A program made the translations under genes and the position numbers. 64,000 nucleotides of DNA from Teratosphaeria epicoccoides (taxonomy: Eukaryota > Ascomycota > Dothideomycetes > Mycosphaerellales > Teratosphaeriaceae), in the NCBI GenBank assembly GCA_021401465.1, contig JADDMT010000017.1, forward strand, positions 345,787 through 409,786, written 5' to 3'. Below, one piece after another: positions 10,119-22,979 of this stretch. The first letter of the stretch is position 1. The number at the start of each line of letters is the position of its first letter. The notes beneath the pieces were generated by a model that saw only the letters and a list, made by a program, of their open reading frames with translations, was not told the DNA's origin and made no database searches.

Positions 10119-13100
10119 TCACAAGAATCCTCCACCGGAGAAGACGCCCTGCTGCAGTGTATCCGGCGGCATGTTGGCTCTGATCTCCTTCGGGTTCCTA
10201 TAACCCTGCGTGCTTCCACTTCTGGGGAGATTCTGCGGCGGCACCGCCGTCTCGCTGATTCTTCCCTCCATGCCCGGGCCGGGCGGCGCAGGTGGAGGCG
10301 GCGGAGGCGGCGGAACCTGTTGATCTTGGCCCCCGGAAGCCATAGCCTGCTCGTACGGGCTCTTGGCACGCTGCAGGCTGTCGCGGCGGCGATGACCTTG
10401 TGCAGACTTTGTCGGCATGGGTGGAAGTACGGTTTCATATGGACGTGCGGCGGTAGCAGTGTACTCGGGCATAGGTGGAGATTTCGTGCGCGAAGGGTTA
10501 GCGGAGGCGGCGCCGCTGCTGCGAGACTGAGAGCGCATGCGGTCTGTCACGCCACGGAACTTGGAGCCGAAGGTCTCGCTCACGCTGCCGCGCCCGCGTC
10601 GATGCATACTTGGCGATGCCGTAGTTGCGCGCTCCATGGGGTAAGGGAAGGTTGTCGCAGGCAGAGTCGTGGGAAACGTAGTCGCAGGCAAGGTGTCTGG
10701 CACTTCGATAACCGCATTGTTCTCGATTGCGATGTTGATCACATCTGAGCTTTGGCCTGGCGCCTGAAACATTGTTGGTGGTGGCGGCGGTGGTGGTGGG
10801 CCGGCAAGGTGTTGCAATTGCGGCAGCAGCTCTGGGGCAGCTCCTATATCTCCTTCCTCAGGAATGATGATCACCTGGTCGGAGTTCAGCGCCTCGTCGA
10901 TGCTAATGGGTACAGCGGGTACATTTGTCAGGTCTTGAGGCTCGGGTGGCGAGATCTTGCGAACGTGCTTCCGGCTCGACGACTGCAGACCAAATTTATA
11001 TAGAGGATGGACATTTCCGCTCATACTTTCGGGCGGTGCAGACGCAGATCTTTCGGGAGCCTTTTGACCAAAGACTGTAGATGGCAGCAGTGGTCCAAGA
11101 CCATCAGCCTCTTCTGGAGGAGCACTTATGTTTGACGTTGTGATAGATCCAATATTTGAGCCCGTTACTTGGCTGAGATTGGAGCCAGTGACCTGACTAA
11201 GACTAGACCCTGAGCCAACAGAGGACAGCTCGCTGAGATTGCTGGGGATTCCAGGTATTGGAGGTGCGTCGCGCTCATTCGGGTCAGCGGTCATGTATCG
11301 GGGATGGCGCATTGCTCTTGGAGTCGCTGGCAGTCCCATGACCGGTAATGTTGTTCCGTTGTTCTTGCTGTACTTGTTCATGACCTCGGGGTCTACAGCC
11401 TGACTGCGTGACATTGGCGGCTTGAACGACGCTGGACTGTCACCGAGTTCAGTTTGTGAGCGAGGTGACATTCGCGGTCTTGGGAAGCTGCCATTCGATG
11501 GCACCTCGCCAGGTAGTGGGATAGTTGGCGCAGATGGACGACGCGCCAGCGACATGCGGCGCTCCTCCAACTCCTTCGCAGCCAGCTCCTTTCTATTCAT
11601 CCGTGGCTTAGGAGCTCCTGCTTCCGAACCAGTCGTGATGGAAGACTCCGAAATATTCTCATCGACATTGCTGCTTGCAGAAACGTCGGATGCTTCTCGG
11701 GCCTTAACCTTACGGCTGCCTGACCTTGCTCGAGTTTTGCGACTGACGGCTCGCCTCGATTGAAGATCGTCATTTGGCGTGCGGCTCGAGCTTCTCGCAC
11801 GCAGACGGACGCGGCTACCGTTGTGGCTTCCATCGGGTTTCTCGTTTGGGAACATCCCGAGTGATCTCAAAGGCGGCAGAGAAGGTGAGCGCAAGGCAGT
11901 TTCAATGCTTCTGCTCGCAGTCCGGCCACGAGCGTCCACAGCAAGATGTAGATCTTTTGGACTGTGTCGTTTCTTTTTCGATTCCGTTTTCGAGCCTATA
12001 CTCTTGTGCGAGTCTACTGGTGACGTGATCTTGTAGAAGCTCTCGTCGTCTGTGGTCGCTGGCTCCACGGTTTTCGATTGACTTGCCTGCGCAATTTCTT
12101 CCGGAGACATCGGTATCGGTGACGACGGTGATCGCTTCGCTGGTCGGACGTACTTAGTCGTCGAATCTGTCCGTGCTCTGATGGCTCCACGATCCGTACG
12201 ACTGACATCCCGCCGTCTGCTGGACGCACGACTTTGTGCACGGGATTGAGCGCGGTCTTCACGAGCGCTAGCACGAGCCTGCTCGACGCTACTAATGTAC
12301 TCGTCGATAGCACGAGACTTTCCACCGGCACCCGCTAGGGTTGAGCCAAGACTACCTTTTCCTCGTGGTAGGTCCGCGACTGAAGCGTACGTGGTCTCAT
12401 CTCTGCCAGAGCTAGATGCTGACGGCAAGCTGACATCATAGCCAGTCTCTACAACATGCAGAGATGCCAGCGAAGGCGGCTGGCGATCGCGCGACTGCTC
12501 CCGGTGCCGTTGAGACTGTGCCTTTAGCTTTTCAAAGACGCCCGGTCCGGGCGAGGGCATTCGGTCGTCGTCTCTGAGAGCTGGTGCTATCGAGCTCTTT
12601 ACTGCAGTAGATGGCTCTGGGAGACTGTCCGCAGTAGAGCTGGATGCTCGTCGCGTATGACCAGGCTTGACGATGGTTTGTGGAGCAAAGTCTCGTGCGG
12701 CAGTCATAGGAGTGCTCATTTCCGCAGCCTCTGCTTTGGCTCTTTCGATATCACTCTTTGAAGGCAGTCGCTTCCTGCGCTGATATCCGCCTGGAGTTGC
12801 GGTCCGTGCAGTCGATGGCTCGCGAATGCCTCGAGATTTCTCGCGCCAAGACACGAACCCGCCTGGTGAAAGAGCAGATTCCGCGATTGGCGTGGCTGCG
12901 ACTTGGTTGACAGAAAGCGGGATTCCCTTCGCGCCGAAACTCGTGATTAGTTTCAAAGAAGCGTTCTTCGCCTTGATTCTGTCTGACCCTGACGCCGAGG
13001 GCGGCGATATTGGCGGGCTCTGAGGCCCAGCACTCAAGGGCGCGTTGAGGCGTTGTTGCTGAGCGGCATAAGCAGCATCTTGCTGAGCTCGTGGTGAAAA

Positions 13101-15353
13101 CCAAGGCTCAGAAGTCTCAATACTCGTGCACGAAAAGCATCTCACAGCAAGCTCTGCTTGCCCTTGTTGCACCGATGCCTCGCCCCATTTGCGGATCAAA
13201 TATGACTGTCGACCCCAATCTGCTGGCAGGGTCAAGCAAGTGAGTAGTACCGCTTCCATCCAGAATGCTGATGATACGTACACTTCGATAGCGTCGTTGA
13301 ACTCTCCTAAGCCAAGCAGAATTGCCACTGCAGGATGTGTGTCGCCCTTTTCGAGCAGACGCTGTACAAAAGCCTCGCCAACCTTCTTCTGTGAATCCTG
13401 TCCAATCGAGCTCAGGGCCAACATCATCCAGTCCGAAGATGTCATGGATTGTGAGCCCACCATGGACGCCATGATGTCTGCACCCGTGTCGCCTAGCCAT
13501 TTGGACAGCAGCACACCTGCTGCTGATCCAGGTTTGTGACTTGACAACTCGCTGCGAATGAGGCTCTCAACATCGTCGTTCCATCCAAATACAACGCTCA
13601 GCATCTCGCGTTGCAGAAGCTCTGGCGTTCGTGTCATGCTCCCATAGTGTGGCGTCCGGAATGGTATATCGCGGACGCGCAACCTCAAATTTGGGAACAG
13701 ATCCATATCGTCCTTTTCGTGCTTTGCCTTTTCGGGGCTACGAGGTAGCTGTTGTCTCAGGTTCGACGATCGGAGCTGCTGTCTTGGTCGAGATGCCCGC
13801 GAAGCGAAAGACGATACTGAACGAATAGACATGCTCTCATGACCTTGCCGAACAGGCTCGGCAAACGAGAATTCGGTACCATCCATGCCTGTGCTGAAAG
13901 AAGCTCGGGAAGAGTCAGGTTTGTCGTAGAGATACTTGCGAGCGCGTCTGCTTTCTCTGGAGGACTGCGAGCTCGCAGATGATGCTCTACTCGACACGGG
14001 ACTCAGGGGCCCGACTTTGTCTCGCACTTCCAATTCAAGCGCATCCAGAGAGTCTATCTCTCGTGCAATTTTCTGCAACGGAGACATCGAAGCGCCTTCT
14101 TCGGCGCTGCTGTCTCGATCGGAGTAAAGAGGCAGTGCAGCTGGTGCTTCGTTTGATAGAGCCCTTGTCGGCTCGCCATAAAAATGGTGTGATTCCTCGA
14201 GATTCGTTGGTGGTGTCGGTGGTGTATTGGCTGGCACGTGCTGTACGCTCTGGACCTGCAGTGGTGCGTTACCAGGAGTGATGTCGTACTGCTGAACGGT
14301 ATGGTTGCGACCAAGTGTGAACAGCGTCGCGGTGGGTCCATAACAGGCGATTGCCGTGACACCGTCAATGGTTGGTATCACGTCGTACGTGACCTTTTTC
14401 GTCCGGACGTCCCAAGAGCGGGTTTCACTGTAAGAGAAGGGATTAGCTTGCTGTCGGGATGGCTGGCGCACTGCAAACGCATGGCCTCTTCGGCGATGAC
14501 CTCACCCTTCCACATATTGCACAATGCGACCATTCTTTGACCATGCAAACCAGCACGAGCCTGCTGATTGAAGTTCTGCCCTTTGTAAGACCCGAATGAT
14601 ATTTGGAGATTCTTGATGTGGAGCTTTGGGTACGCTCCAGACTCTCATGTCACCGTCGGACGTCTGCGTGGCGAGCATGTCAGTCCTTTGCTTGGAGGAA
14701 GACCCATGCCAAGCCAAACCAGTGATGCGCGAGGGGGCTCTAGCAGTTGTCAAAGTGTGTAGGATAGTGAATGAGGGCTGCAAGGTCGCAACTAAGATCG
14801 ATCCGTTGAGGTAGCCAATTGCGAATGTTCGGCAATCAGAAGAAGGCGCAATTGCAGTAACCGGGTCGAAAATGGTTCTAGCCGAAATGTGCTCCGACGT
14901 GGCAGGTTCGAAGAGAATAATGTTTCCCTGGTCGTTGCCGAACGCAATGTTGCCGTTGCGCATGAAGCTCGCATGCCTCATCCGCTCATAACTGGAGAAC
15001 CTTGCGACCTCACCACCAGTCAGAATGTCCCACACAATGGCCGTATGTCCCGCATCGTAGCTCACGGCCAACCGTCCCGACCCTCGATCACTGCTGTTAT
15101 CAACGTGTATCCAAAGCACATCTTCTCGATGCAGGCCAAACCGCCGTTCTATAGCCAGAGTATCATGATGCAGCACCAATATCGAGTTGCGTTGCGCATA
15201 CAGCAAGAACGATGCAGTTGCGGCGCATGGTTCGAAGTCCTCGTCCGTATTCTCTGGCGTCAGGGTTGGCTGAGGTGGAGCATAGTGCGCAGCGAAAGAT
15301 GAATTCGAGGCCTCTGATAACGACCTGTGTCTTGTGATTTGACCAGAAGACAT
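10119..15353 (-). CDS. Large WD40-repeat protein with helical middle and disordered proline-rich tail
   Basis: Exons 15353-14506 and 14427-10119, 1718 residues. The 78-nt intron has donor GTGAGG and acceptor TTACAG and splices QYVEG to ETRSWDV in frame. ATG at 15353 (MSSGQITRHRS). Residues about 1-350 are WD40-like beta-propeller repeats (for example AIVWDILTGGEVARF and DMRVWSV). A middle region around residues 550-800 contains LLSKWLGDTGADIM, AVAILLGLGEFNDAIEVYV and LIRKWGEASVQQGQAELAV, helical repeats of the sort found in coat and scaffold proteins such as Sec31/Sec16. The rest is Ser/Arg-rich and disordered, with two polyproline runs near the end and a conserved-looking C-terminal RNPKEIRANMPPD. 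I recognise it as a fungal WD40 family but not a specific function; trafficking is only an inference. Confidence 0.8.
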
Positions 15354-17581
15354 TTTGGGGCACACTGTGTGTCGATGGTCATTAGTCCAAGTTCCGAAGC
15401 CCTGATCATGGCCGGTGTGGAGGCCTCGTGGTCACGCTTTAGGTCATATACCAGAAACGGCAGTGACAGGAGACGTGACGACGCTCCGGATAGTGAAAAT
15501 TCGACGTACCCTACAACGCGCACATTTGTGTGAAGTCACACCATGCGTAACCATCGAAGTCGCTCTCTGGAAGCTCTCGTGCGCCTGGCCCCACTCCACG
15601 AATAGCGATCCTGGAGTTGTCGCTGCAGTCCCGTATGCATACAGCCGCGCTTGGAGTTGGATTCGGACAGAGGTACAAAGGCCGGTCTGCAGGCGATTGC
15701 AGGAAGCAAAAGCGCCCAAGAAGTGTCGAGAAGCGCAGGTAGCAGTTCTGAGGTACAAGGCCCAGACAGAGCCAAATCAGCGCTCGGCGGCTAAGGGTTG
15801 GAGTTGAGCGCTGGCCATGTGCGGCCGATCTAGTCGGTCATTGCGTGTGCAGAGCAATAAGAACGATAGGCGCCTAAATGACATGTACGCAAGGCTGGGC
15901 ACCTATGAAGCTCTAAGATTGGAGAAATACTTTACCATTCGCTACGAGCTTCGTTCTGTGGAATAGTCCTGGTCCGCCATGGATCATAGCAAGCCCTTCG
16001 CACGGCCCAGAAGTGGAGCGTAATTCGAGTGGCTTTCACGCACGATGGCGGAGCCTCGTGTGCAAAGGCGTGCAGTGGGTGCTGACGAACGCTGCCATAG
16101 CCAGCAGCCTGCAAGAGCAGGAGCGGTTCGAGGAACCGTTCTTGCCCCATCATTGGCTGAGATCCTTGATTAGCGCCGAGCGATCATGTACGCTAGCACA
16201 AAGTCACAATCACTTTCGCATATTTCAATTGCTTGATTCTGCCCTTCTTGTTGGCCGGCGCTTGTGAGCATAATACAAAAGGTCGGGCGGGGTGGACTGT
16301 TGACGTTAGAGTGTTGCTCTCGCTGAATTTGAGTCAAATCGATGCGCGTGGATGAGATGGCGGTGGCAGTTGGCCAACGTCGAGATCGGCGTTGCTCCTC
16401 ATCATCACAGTGCACAGTTGTCCAGTCGCGAGGCGGTCAGTCCATCCCATCACCCTGGCCTATTGCTTCGTGCTGTTCCAGAAGTCCGGGCCCGGCAAGT
16501 CCTGCATAGAGCATTGGATCTTCCGCATCCGAGGGCGTCGTACGGTCGTACTGAGCACGCAGTGCATCGCATGGGCGGTCACAATGCTGCAGCTGGCTGC
16601 GAGTCGGAGAATTCGATGTCTGCCTCTCCGTCTCATGGCCACAGGAAACGTGAAGCAGCACAACATCATTCTGCTGAGGATTTGTTGTTCTGCATGAGCT
16701 ACTAGGAACGTGTCAAAGCAGATTCACGGACCACGGTCAACTCGGCCAGCAAGATCCTAGCTCCGACCGCCGGAGGGTGTTACCGCATTCGTACCGTACC
16801 TTCGTGGCCAACAAAACTACTGACGTGTTAGCACCAAGATGCGTCATGCATAAATCTCCCAGCATCAATAACACAGAAAAGAAGCGGATGATACATATGT
16901 ATTGTCCATTGAAGCGGTCGTCATTTGCTCTTCCGCATTAAGTAACAAGTTAAGCACTAGACTATACGAGCGGAGCGTCCCGCTGCTTGTCGGATTGCCC
17001 TGTGCTCTGGACACACTGCTCCTATTATTCCTCCCTTCGCCAAATAAAACTCTCATTTCTCATTGCTGCTGCGCGCCGTCCATGCACGCTTCTGCGGGAT
17101 TGCGGCAACGCCTCGACGATATCCCTTAGGCGGCGCACCTACGCCACGACGGCACACCCGATCGATGCAGTGGACCACATATGCTGCGCCTGTCCCAGTA
17201 CTTACTACTGCTGCACTTGCGTGAAAGTGCGGCATGAATCATCGATCGAGCTCGAAATGGAAATACCCAGCATTCTGTCCGAGTCAATACCGTCCAGTCA
17301 TTGGCACGTTGGTGATCGGATCTCGCAACGCGAGTCCGGTCGCAACACGTCCATCTTCGCTCCAGTATGGGAGCAAGAGTGAGCTCGGGATAGAAGCCGC
17401 GCGGGTGGTCTTCCTGAGCTCATCCAACTAGGACTGGCTGCTATCTTTTTTGCAGCATTCGGTGACGTGAATGATATCGTAGTCCAGCTGCTGACTCAGC
17501 GATCAAATTGACAGTGATGAGACCGCGCGGACTTTGACTTGGCATGCTTCCAAGATCGTTCGTTCGACTGAAAATAGACGT
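15354..17581. other. Long intergenic stretch, nothing recognised
   Basis: About 2.2 kb without convincing coding sequence. ORFs are short, overlap on both strands and show no motif. The part above 15353 should hold the WD40 gene promoter. Confidence 0.45.
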
Positions 17582-17953
17582 TCAGTTGCTGCGATTGCTG
17601 GGATCCTTCTCGTTCCGTAGACTGGCACTTCTCCTTCGTGGCTTGACGACTGGTGGCAAGAGTGGTCGTGCAAGGTAGGCCTCCGCAGGCCGTGGTGGCG
17701 CAGGCGGTTCTCTGAGATACGGCACGTCGTCCTCTCCAAAAAGATCCTCATCGCTGATATAAGCACTGGGTGTGTCGAAGCTTCTTTTGCGAATGCAAGA
17801 TGAGAAGTCGTGAGCCGCCATTGTTGTTGAGTAAGGAAGAGACGTCTTGGATGCTGAGCTTGCGACTGAGATCGGCTGACTCGGTGTTCGCGAAGGCGAG
17901 TTAGAAGGCGTGCTCGAAAATGATGATGCGTGATTGGATTGGTACGAAGACAT
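17582..17953 (-). CDS. Conserved small fungal protein of unknown function, 123 residues
   Basis: ATG at 17953 opens MSSYQSNHASSFSSTPSNSP, a Ser-rich disordered start. The second half contains SAYISDEDLFGEDD, then PPAPPRPAEAYLARPLLPPV followed by a basic KPRRRS tail. The DEDLFGEDD plus PPAPPRPAE combination is the kind of conserved block seen in an unnamed Pezizomycotina family. No catalytic residues or membrane segment. A longer start at an alternative codon upstream is possible, but 17953 is the first ATG directly before the Ser-rich region. Confidence 0.65.
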   Translation of the reverse strand: MSSYQSNHASSFSSTPSNSPSRTPSQPISVASSASKTSLPYSTTMAAHDFSSCIRKRSFDTPSAYISDEDLFGEDDVPYLREPPAPPRPAEAYLARPLLPPVVKPRRRSASLRNEKDPSNRSN

Positions 17954-20655
17954 GACTGGCTTGTTGTTGGTGCCGTTCCAGCTCGTCGCAATTAGTCGCG
18001 CCGCAATGGATTTGGTAGCGTTGGGAGATTGGACGTGAAGAAGTAATCCTGCCAAACCTGCGCGCAAGTGATGTATGCGAACCGCCTTTCCCTGTGGACA
18101 AAGAGGGAAGGTAGTGGTGTTCGGCTGACACGGAATAGTGCGCCAGGTGCTGACACCAGCTGATAATCAAGTCCAGCTGTTCAGTGATGCAGCGCAAGAT
18201 ATCTGTGAAGGCGGTGGGAGAGGAGCGGTCTTTGATAATAAACCCAAAAAGATCTGTCGGCCGTATAAATGGTCGGCAAGCGCTCACCGCGCTGCCTCGG
18301 AAAGCTGTAGACAATTGTTTTGACGAATTCACACCGGCATGACATGGAGGCGGTGACGAAATGAGCTCTCTTGTGGCCTTGACTAGCCCGCAGAGCTTCG
18401 GTGACAAGACACCCCACGTTCATTCGCCGAGAAGCAAGCGATTCAACAGCTCATCCTGCAGCAAATCGCAGGCAAGGGGTCAAGGACGAGCAGTCATCCC
18501 ATCTACCCATGTCTGCCTGTTCAAGACACGTGCCGCGTGGCGGAAGGCGATCGCCCTTGGGTGCTTCCTGTCGTAAGGACTTGTCCCGGAACACGAAATC
18601 CGCAACCTCGGCCAAATTGGCCACGCTGACTGGTCGGCACTACCACCTGCGACAAGCAAGTACATGACTTGGTCGCGACGTCCACTTGATCAAGATGTCA
18701 CGGACCACCTTCCAGGCTATGAATATTGCGAGCGTCTACCTCCGGAGGTAGCCCTCCGCGTGATTTCATAAACAAGTTCGCCAGGTCGAAGGCTCTCAAG
18801 TCAACCAAGGATGCCACGCAGCCGTAGCAGGCACAAAACCTGCGGGGCTGACCCTGGGCAGGTAGCTAGGTGGGGTTGGCTGCTGCTCCTCCGCATCAGG
18901 GTCCTTGGGCTCCATATATATCGACACAGCCCGAGACACAATTTCCCTGCTTGTCCGCTCCAGCACTCGGAACCCACAATCCCTTCGACTCCAGACAAGG
19001 TTGTGAGCAGTCTGCGCTCATCTCACCAGCATTTTTCTAAGCAAAGCATTTCACACTGGCTAGCGAGTAAATTCAGATACCGAGCACATCCAGCTGCTTG
19101 CTCCTAGTCACCACATGAAACCGCGGATGTTCCTACTGGCTCGAGTCGTATTTTTGCCAACCACAGGCACAATTATCATGCCTGCAAGCCACGAGTTGCT
19201 GATCGTGGATAAGCTCTTTAGCGACAGGTATGTCTATGAAAATCTTCACACGCAAGCAGCCGCTTTCAACCGAGACCTGAAACTTTGATTGCCTTGGCTT
19301 TCGTCAGATCAACGTCCCTAGCGTAAGGACATTGTGCTTCAAGCCTACGTCGGCGCCAGGCTGCGAATCACCAGGTGAGGATACTCAACCCAAGCTCATC
19401 ATACGTCCAACAAGACGAAGTCAATCCCTTGTGAGACAGAAACGATGAAGGAAGCGATAAAGAATGAGAGCCTGCGTCCCGAGGCGACTGGTCACGAGCC
19501 CATCGCCTGCAGAGTCATCGACATATAGTCCACTCTTCGGCCAAACTCGGGTGAAACGCCACGTGCGACAGTCTCATGAGAGAAAGCTCAGAGACTGGAT
19601 AGATAATGCATGAGATTCCTCGGCCAGTGAAGGCATGGTACGTAGTTGTTACATTGGTACATATTATTCTTCATACCTTCTGCGCGTGGTGTCGTGCTAC
19701 GTAACGCTCCCTGTCGCTGCACACATTGGTACGAGTCTGCGGGGTGAATGGCAGAAGCTGTGGCCTCTAGAAGCTGCCCATATATCAGAAGACTGGAGAT
19801 GATAAGCAGCTCAATGTTTGTGGCTGTCAATGTTTCAGAACTTACAAGCTTGGGGTCGGGGATTTGACTGTCGGGTCTGACTCCTTCCACATTGCTACAT
19901 TCAAGAGAGACACAATTCATATTCTTCGCGGACGTGACACTTCTGACCAAGGCCATCCATTTGATGCTCTAATATCCCTGATCACAAGACAGGGAGACAC
20001 CTGTCAACGAAACCCGGACGCATATCCTAACTGAATCTCCTACCACAAACATGTCATCAGAATGTTTCAATTAAGTATCTCTTGTACTTCGTCATGTACT
20101 TCGTCAGAATCGCGGACATTCTCTAGTCAGACCTGGCCAATGGCGGATACCCAACGGCGCAGAAGCATGCACCTCACTCAGCAATCGTTCTCACTAGGTA
20201 GGCGTTCCTGTCATCCGTTATTTCGATCACCTTTTCGTGCCAATGACGACGAACGAGTTGAGCATCACAAATTCTTGGTGACTCAGACTCATTAAGCCAC
20301 TGGGCTATCGTGACAGCAGCACTCAGGAGTGCCATACTCCACTTGCAAAGAAGCGTTGGCCGTGCATTGAATACCTAAGCTTGGAGACTGCGTATGCAGA
20401 ATTCGAGGCAGTATATTCTGCCTGCCATGCGGCACCGCAACAAACATATTGTGTGGACGATATCCGCTGGTGACTGGTCACACTATCGCAACCCGACAAC
20501 CCAGCGCATGGCATGCCAGCCACGTGCTGTTGCTCACACGTGCAAACTCTGCCTGGGATACCCCGGCTCCATCAATCATACATTTGCGCAAGCATACAGA
20601 TGTCTCAAGCCGAGCTTCCACGAATCGTATTAGCAGCTCTGATCACCGTCGTCCC
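17954..20655. other. Gene-empty stretch next to pseudogenes
   Basis: About 2.7 kb with no intact gene. Short ORFs on both strands have no motif I can name. Given the broken genes just to the right, decayed coding sequence may lie here, but I could not recognise any. Confidence 0.4.
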
Positions 20656-21647
20656 TTATTCCTGTCTGTTCAAGGCATCAATGATGTACGTGCTGTTGAC
20701 CAGAAACCCATTGAGATCGCGGTTGGATCTCACCAATTCCTGTGCATACCAAGGACTCGTCGGGCCGGCACAGTCCTCGTCGTAGCCTTTATCGAAGCTC
20801 TTGAAGTATGTGTCCACAAGTGCGCTACAGCCGCATTGATCGCTGTTCACACCAGCAATGAAGAGCGTGATGGTTCCAAAATCTTGCAGATAGAGGCCCA
20901 GAAGAATTTGAGCATCCCACAGGCCGGAGATGCAGTCTTCAAGTTTGGTCAGCTTTACATCTTGCTCTACAGGTCCATTCCAGCAGCCAATCCCGCATAT
21001 AGAGCATCATTCAGCGGGATCTAAGGCTGAGCATTCCGAAGGACTGCGGCGCAGCAGCTTCCCAATATTGATCGATGTGCCGTTGTCTTCTATCAACATA
21101 CCCAATTTGCAGAAGGTAGTGTTCATTTGGTGGTTGGAAGAGAATCCTTTCAAGAAAGCGGGTAACAGCATCAATGTGTCGAAAATGTCTAGTCCCCAAG
21201 AACTTCATTTCACTTGCCCTGAAAGCATCAATAATGTTGAGCACTGGTAGCACAGCACTGCGTCCACTCACTGCCTTCGGAGATATGCCTTGAGTGAAGG
21301 GATTAGTTCTGCACTTCTGCGAATCTTGTAAATATTTCACTTTGAGCATGGCTCAAATATGCTTGGCTCACCGACTACCACGAGTGCGGTACGATCTGGC
21401 TCGATGATTGCTTCCTTCTGGGTGCCAAGCACAGGTATCGTCTTAGACGAGCTCGCAGACATGCGGTCGGACCCGATGAGGTCCATATGGTCTCGTTGTT
21501 GGTGAGCTTCCAATAATTATAGTAGTTCCCAAGTGTCGGACCATTGGTTGCATTCGCTTGGCTGGCGAGCGTGGGCAAGGAGTTGCAGGTGTAGTTGATC
21601 CGTGCTGCAGCTGTGACGGCTGGGGTCAAGAATACTTGCAGATGCAT
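20656..21647 (-). pseudogene. Isochorismatase-like hydrolase pseudogene, once secreted or extracytoplasmic
   Basis: Read on the minus strand from ATG 21647, successive fragments in different frames follow the fungal isochorismatase-like pattern. A hydrophobic start and GNYYNYWKLTNNETIW come first, then (after a one-base loss near 21482) IPVLGTQKEAIIEPDRTALV and a degenerate DMQN-like block. Next are LNIIDAFRASEMK, WGLDIFDTLMLLPAFLKGF, GVNSDQCGCSALVDTY and TSPWYAQELVRSNRDLNGF, ending in a normal stop at 20656. Breaks include TAA at 21305-21303, TGA at 21009-21007 and at least three frame changes. The catalytic Cys context (NSDQC) remains, while the Asp of DMQN is lost. Isochorismatase-fold enzymes hydrolyse vinyl ethers or amides; the original substrate cannot be told. 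The many independent lesions make sequencing error unlikely. Confidence 0.8.
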
Positions 21648-22077
21648 CCCGTTGGGTTATGAAGGCACAGGGTGTCTACAGAAGTCATGGCAAGATATAA
21701 GGCACATTTCAATCATTCTTCCCACCGCAATATCCTGCGGCGAATGGCCAACCGAGGACTCATCATCATCTTGGCCGCCTGGCAAAATCTGTGCCTGTCT
21801 GTCAACTGAAAGTACATTCTTGTGTCAGTTCCCTCGCTGATGCTGCACATTGGACTTGCTGAGAAGCATTCAGGACGCAGTTGCGACAGACTGCATGCAC
21901 ATGTGTGCACGTGATAGTGCGATCTCGGTAAAATAATGCTCCGTCACCGGCCAATTGTGTCTGCATCCATGTGGTTTGATTTCTAGACTCACCGTCACTA
22001 CATGATGTTTGGGCACGTATGTCGGCACAAACGTTAGAAGTGGTGATCTCAGCTTGAGGAGCGTGCAGCAGCCCTAC
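21648..22077. other. Shared upstream region of the pseudogene and the SAM carrier
   Basis: 430 bases between divergent starts. A minus-strand ORF (22164-21802) overlaps the first exon of the carrier and is not protein-like. No element recognised. Confidence 0.4.
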
Positions 22078-22979
22078 ATGGACCGCAAGCAGTCCGCGCT
22101 GGTAGATTCGCCCTACCTCCGATCCCTCTTGGTACGCTACTTCGTCCGACTCTTTGCGGGGCACTGCTTATTTCTCAGGCAGGCGGTATAGCAGGAACAA
22201 CAGTTGACACGTCCCTATATCCGCTCGACACACTCAAGACACGTCTCCAGTCTTCTGCCGGGTTTTGGGCTTCTGGAGGCTTCAAAGGCGTCTACAATGG
22301 CATCGGATCAGCTGTAGTGGGCTCGGCGCCAGGGGCCGCTCTCTTCTTCGTGACATACGAAGGTGTCAAGAAAGCGCTTGCCAGTGGGAACACAGGCGGG
22401 CCGGGAGGAGCTGGAGGTCACCTGCTCGCCGCGAGCTTAGGTGAGATCGCAGCATGTGCAGTGCGCGTTCCCACAGAAGTCGTCAAGCAGAGGGCTCAGG
22501 CTGGACAATACCCGACGTCACTGACGGCACTCACGTCAATTCTGAAACAGAGGAATACACACGGCTTCGTGCACGTGTGGCGAGAGCTGTACCGTGGGTG
22601 GAGCATCACTGTGATGCGAGAGGTGCCGTTCACCGTGATTCAGTTTCCACTATGGGAGGGTATGAAGGAATGGGCTTTGCGACAACGACAGCCAGGCCAT
22701 CGACCAAGAGATGTCACGGGTGCCGAAAGTGCAGGTTTCGGTGCTGTATCTGGAGCTGTCGCGGCCGGCTTGACCACGCCACTTGATGTGATGAAGACGA
22801 GGTTGATGCTAGCCAAGCAGCGGCAGGGCATTTTTGCGCTCACGGCGCAGATATGGCGAGAGGACGGGGGTAGGATCTTCTTCAGTGGCATAGGTCCGCG
22901 GACCATGTGGATTAGCATTGGTGGCGCGGTGTTTCTCGGAAGCTACCAATGGGCAAGCAATCTGCTTGGAGGCAGATAG
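22078..22979 (+). CDS. PET8: Mitochondrial S-adenosylmethionine carrier (PET8/SLC25A26 type)
   Basis: Exons 22078-22131 and 22179-22979, 284 residues. The 47-nt intron (GTACGC donor, TTTCTCAG acceptor) links the short first exon MDRKQSALVDSPYLRSLL to AGGIAGTTVDTSLYPLDTLK. The three carrier repeats show the signatures SLYPLDTLKTR, RVPTEVVKQRA and TTPLDVMKTR, the standard PxD/ExxK/R pattern of inner-membrane carriers. The segment GWSITVMREVPFTVIQFPLWE is typical of SAM carriers rather than other SLC25 members. The 284-residue length fits the family. It imports S-adenosylmethionine into mitochondria in exchange for S-adenosylhomocysteine, supplying methylation, biotin and lipoate synthesis. It is the only conserved housekeeping gene in an otherwise decayed 9-kb stretch. 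Confidence 0.9.

Noticed and set aside
15225..15245. B-box-like GGTTCGAAGTCC as a tRNA gene
   Set aside because: It is inside the coding exon of the WD40 protein, with no A-box or stems around it.
20449..21024. 191-codon plus-strand ORF
   Set aside because: Antisense to the isochorismatase-like pseudogene, whose minus-strand text is clearly the coding one.
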